Part shown: positions 5,826 through 6,452 of the stretch, one piece after another
How positions within the stretch are numbered: position 1 is the first letter of the stretch
Layout: the number at the start of each line of letters is the position of its first letter
NCBI GenBank assembly: GCA_029288475.1
Contig: JARIHA010000028.1
Span: forward strand, 1-6,452
DNA: 6,452 bases
Origin: Candidatus Tayloriibacteriota bacterium
GTDB lineage: Bacteria; Patescibacteriota; Minisyncoccia; Phycocordibacterales; JARIHA01
Direction: 5' to 3'
Translations under genes and position numbers: made by a program
Notes under the pieces: model-generated
The model's input: the letters and a program-made list of their open reading frames with translations, nothing else
Databases searched by the model: none
What the model was told of the DNA's origin: nothing

Positions 5826-5834
5826 AGTATAACA
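5826..5834 (-). promoter_or_regulatory. Extended -10 promoter of rnhA
   Basis: TGT-TATACT on the minus strand is an extended -10, with TATACT (5826-5831) matching 5 of 6. The expected start near 5819 leaves about 5 nt before the ATG at 5814, so the mRNA would be nearly leaderless. It follows directly after the T-run of the upstream RNA unit's terminator. Confidence 0.5.
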
Positions 5835-5842
5835 TTTAGTCC

Positions 5843-5881
5843 AAAAAAAATACCAGGAGATCCATTGCTGAACTTCCTGGT
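5843..5881 (-). terminator. Terminator of the 5843-6078 RNA unit
   Basis: On the minus strand ACCAGGA (5875-5881) pairs with TCCTGGT (5852-5858), a 7-bp stem with a 16-nt loop, followed by A and then eight Ts (5843-5850). Direction is unambiguous. Confidence 0.75.
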
Positions 5882-6078
5882 GGCTACTGTTGTTGCTCCG
5901 TTAACCATAACGGCCTCCTTAGTGGATCCGTAACCCAATCCACGTCCCACATGTACTTTCTTAATTACACATCTCGCTTCCACTGAGAGGTGCGCGTCCA
6001 GTTTATGCGGCTTTTCTAAGGCCTTGGGTAAAATCCCTCCCCTAAAGGGCAACTCACCAAGGTAGTTACCATTGACCC
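5843..6078 (-). ncRNA. Candidate structured RNA of about 235 nt, family not recognised
   Basis: This minus-strand unit has a near-consensus promoter (6084-6112) and a terminator with eight Ts (5843-5881), with no credible protein between them. G+C is about 49%, above that of neighbouring genes. Separate hairpins visible: 6022-6027 with 6057-6062 (6 bp closing a larger loop), 5968-5975 with 5985-5992 (7 pairs and one mismatch, 9-nt loop), 5922-5927 with 5938-5943 (6 bp, 10-nt loop), 5898-5903 with 5908-5913 (6 bp, tetraloop), and the terminator. The reading frame that crosses it starts at a TTG that is itself the -35 box, has no start codon in its first two thirds, and runs through the terminator. 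I saw no tmRNA (no TTCGA arm or CCA end), RNase P, SRP or 5S signature. It may belong to a CPR RNA family I do not know; regulatory or housekeeping role is open. Confidence 0.62.
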
Positions 6079-6083
6079 AAAAA

Positions 6084-6112
6084 ATAATACTATGAATAGC
6101 ACATAGAGTCAA
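6084..6112 (-). promoter_or_regulatory. Strong promoter of the 5843-6078 RNA unit
   Basis: On the minus strand TTGACT (6107-6112) and TATTAT (6084-6089) are exactly 17 bp apart, each a 5/6 match. This is the best sigma-70-like promoter in the window. Predicted start is at the Gs near 6077-6078. Confidence 0.75.
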
Positions 6113-6151
6113 ATTTAAGCAAAAACACCACCGAAGTGCTAAGATGAAGAA

Positions 6152-6452
6152 ATGCTCCTACCAACACTACTCATCCTTTCGCCACTTATGGTATTTTTTG
6201 TGGTTTTTTTCGCCTATCTTTTTTCAAAAAAACCTTCAAACAATAGAGACTGGTCGCCCGACCAGAACATTCTTGCCTTTGCAGAAATCAATGAAAACAC
6301 AGCTACAATCCACAATATACGTAATTTCACTTACTCATCTGCAGACAAATACGATATTGCCTACTACGACAAGTCCTATAATCTCAATAAAATTAGCGGA
6401 GTAAGTTTCGTTATAGAACTATTCTCAAAGTGGGAAGCCACCGGGCATACAC
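6152..6452 (+). CDS. DUF4105 (Lnb N-terminal-like) membrane protein, 3' end off the window
   Basis: About 100 residues are present. A hydrophobic N-terminal segment (about 2-25, MLLPTLLILSPLM then V/F-rich) is a membrane anchor or signal. It is followed by SNNRDWSPDQNILAFAEI, TIHNIRNFTYSSADKYD and YYDKSYNLNKISGVSFVIE, the start of the DUF4105 domain (RDWxPD, HNIRNFxY, YDLxxL). Family members are membrane-associated with the domain outside the cytoplasm; their function is mostly unknown, and predicted hydrolase activity is unproven. The ATG at 6152 is the first possible start, as an in-frame TAA lies at 6140-6142. Only a weak GAAGAA precedes it. It is divergent from the RNA unit at 5843-6078. 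No clear promoter is visible; TTGACC at 6072-6077 has no well-spaced -10. Confidence 0.85.
   Translation, partial: MLLPTLLILSPLMVFFVVFFAYLFSKKPSNNRDWSPDQNILAFAEINENTATIHNIRNFTYSSADKYDIAYYDKSYNLNKISGVSFVIELFSKWEATGHT

Noticed and set aside
5786..6112. A 108-codon minus-strand reading frame
   Set aside because: Its TTG start is the -35 box of a strong promoter, it has no start codon in its first two thirds, and it runs through a terminator and into rnhA in another frame. The hairpins favour an RNA.
6144..6404. Plus-strand 86-codon frame starting MKKCSYQH
   Set aside because: The overlapping frame from 6152 has a membrane segment and clear DUF4105 motifs and stays open to the window end; this one is its shadow.
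1..6452. CRISPR array, insertion sequence or tRNA gene
   Set aside because: No regularly spaced repeats, no transposase reading frame or flanking inverted repeats, and no tRNA T-arm pattern seen on either strand.

Overview
The window looks like a piece of chromosome from a Candidate Phyla Radiation bacterium (Patescibacteria, most likely Parcubacteria-type). This is an inference from protein style: a bL28 and an S12 of CPR type, an Fe/Mn superoxide dismutase with diverged spacing, a ComEC channel lacking its usual C-terminal nuclease domain, compact genes, and start sites that mostly lack a Shine-Dalgarno sequence. No marker here fixes the species. Base composition is moderately AT-rich, except for two GC-richer non-coding stretches.

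Layout, left to right. The 5' part of rpsL (S12) runs off the left edge on the minus strand. It is preceded by a leader of about 140 nt and a good promoter (472-500). Next come a minus-strand site-2-type membrane metalloprotease (512-1120) and, divergently, rpmB (bL28, 1183-1425). A bidirectional terminator (1449-1470) separates rpmB from a minus-strand membrane-anchored ComEC-type metallo-beta-lactamase-fold protein (1477-2349). The stretch 2350-2848 has no convincing protein gene. It holds a minus-strand transcription unit with its own promoter and terminator, probably a structured RNA of about 340 nt. A superoxide dismutase gene (2849-3451, plus) converges on comEC (3463-5019, minus). The SOD terminator is written inside the last codons of comEC. 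Upstream of comEC, and probably co-transcribed with it, is rnhA (5074-5814), an RNase HI with an extra C-terminal viroplasmin-like domain. The stretch 5836-6143 again has no credible protein gene. It holds a second minus-strand unit of about 235 nt with a near-consensus promoter, several hairpins and a terminator: the best candidate here for an undescribed structured RNA. The right edge holds the start of a plus-strand membrane protein with a DUF4105 (Lnb N-terminal) domain.

Functionally, comEC and the separate metallo-beta-lactamase protein look like the channel and nuclease halves of one DNA-uptake factor that is a single protein in most bacteria. rnhA, rpsL and rpmB are housekeeping genes. 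The two presumed RNA genes lie at divergent promoters, beside sod and the DUF4105 gene respectively. Several genes appear to be transcribed from extended or perfect -10 boxes placed so close to the start codon that the mRNAs would be leaderless or nearly so.
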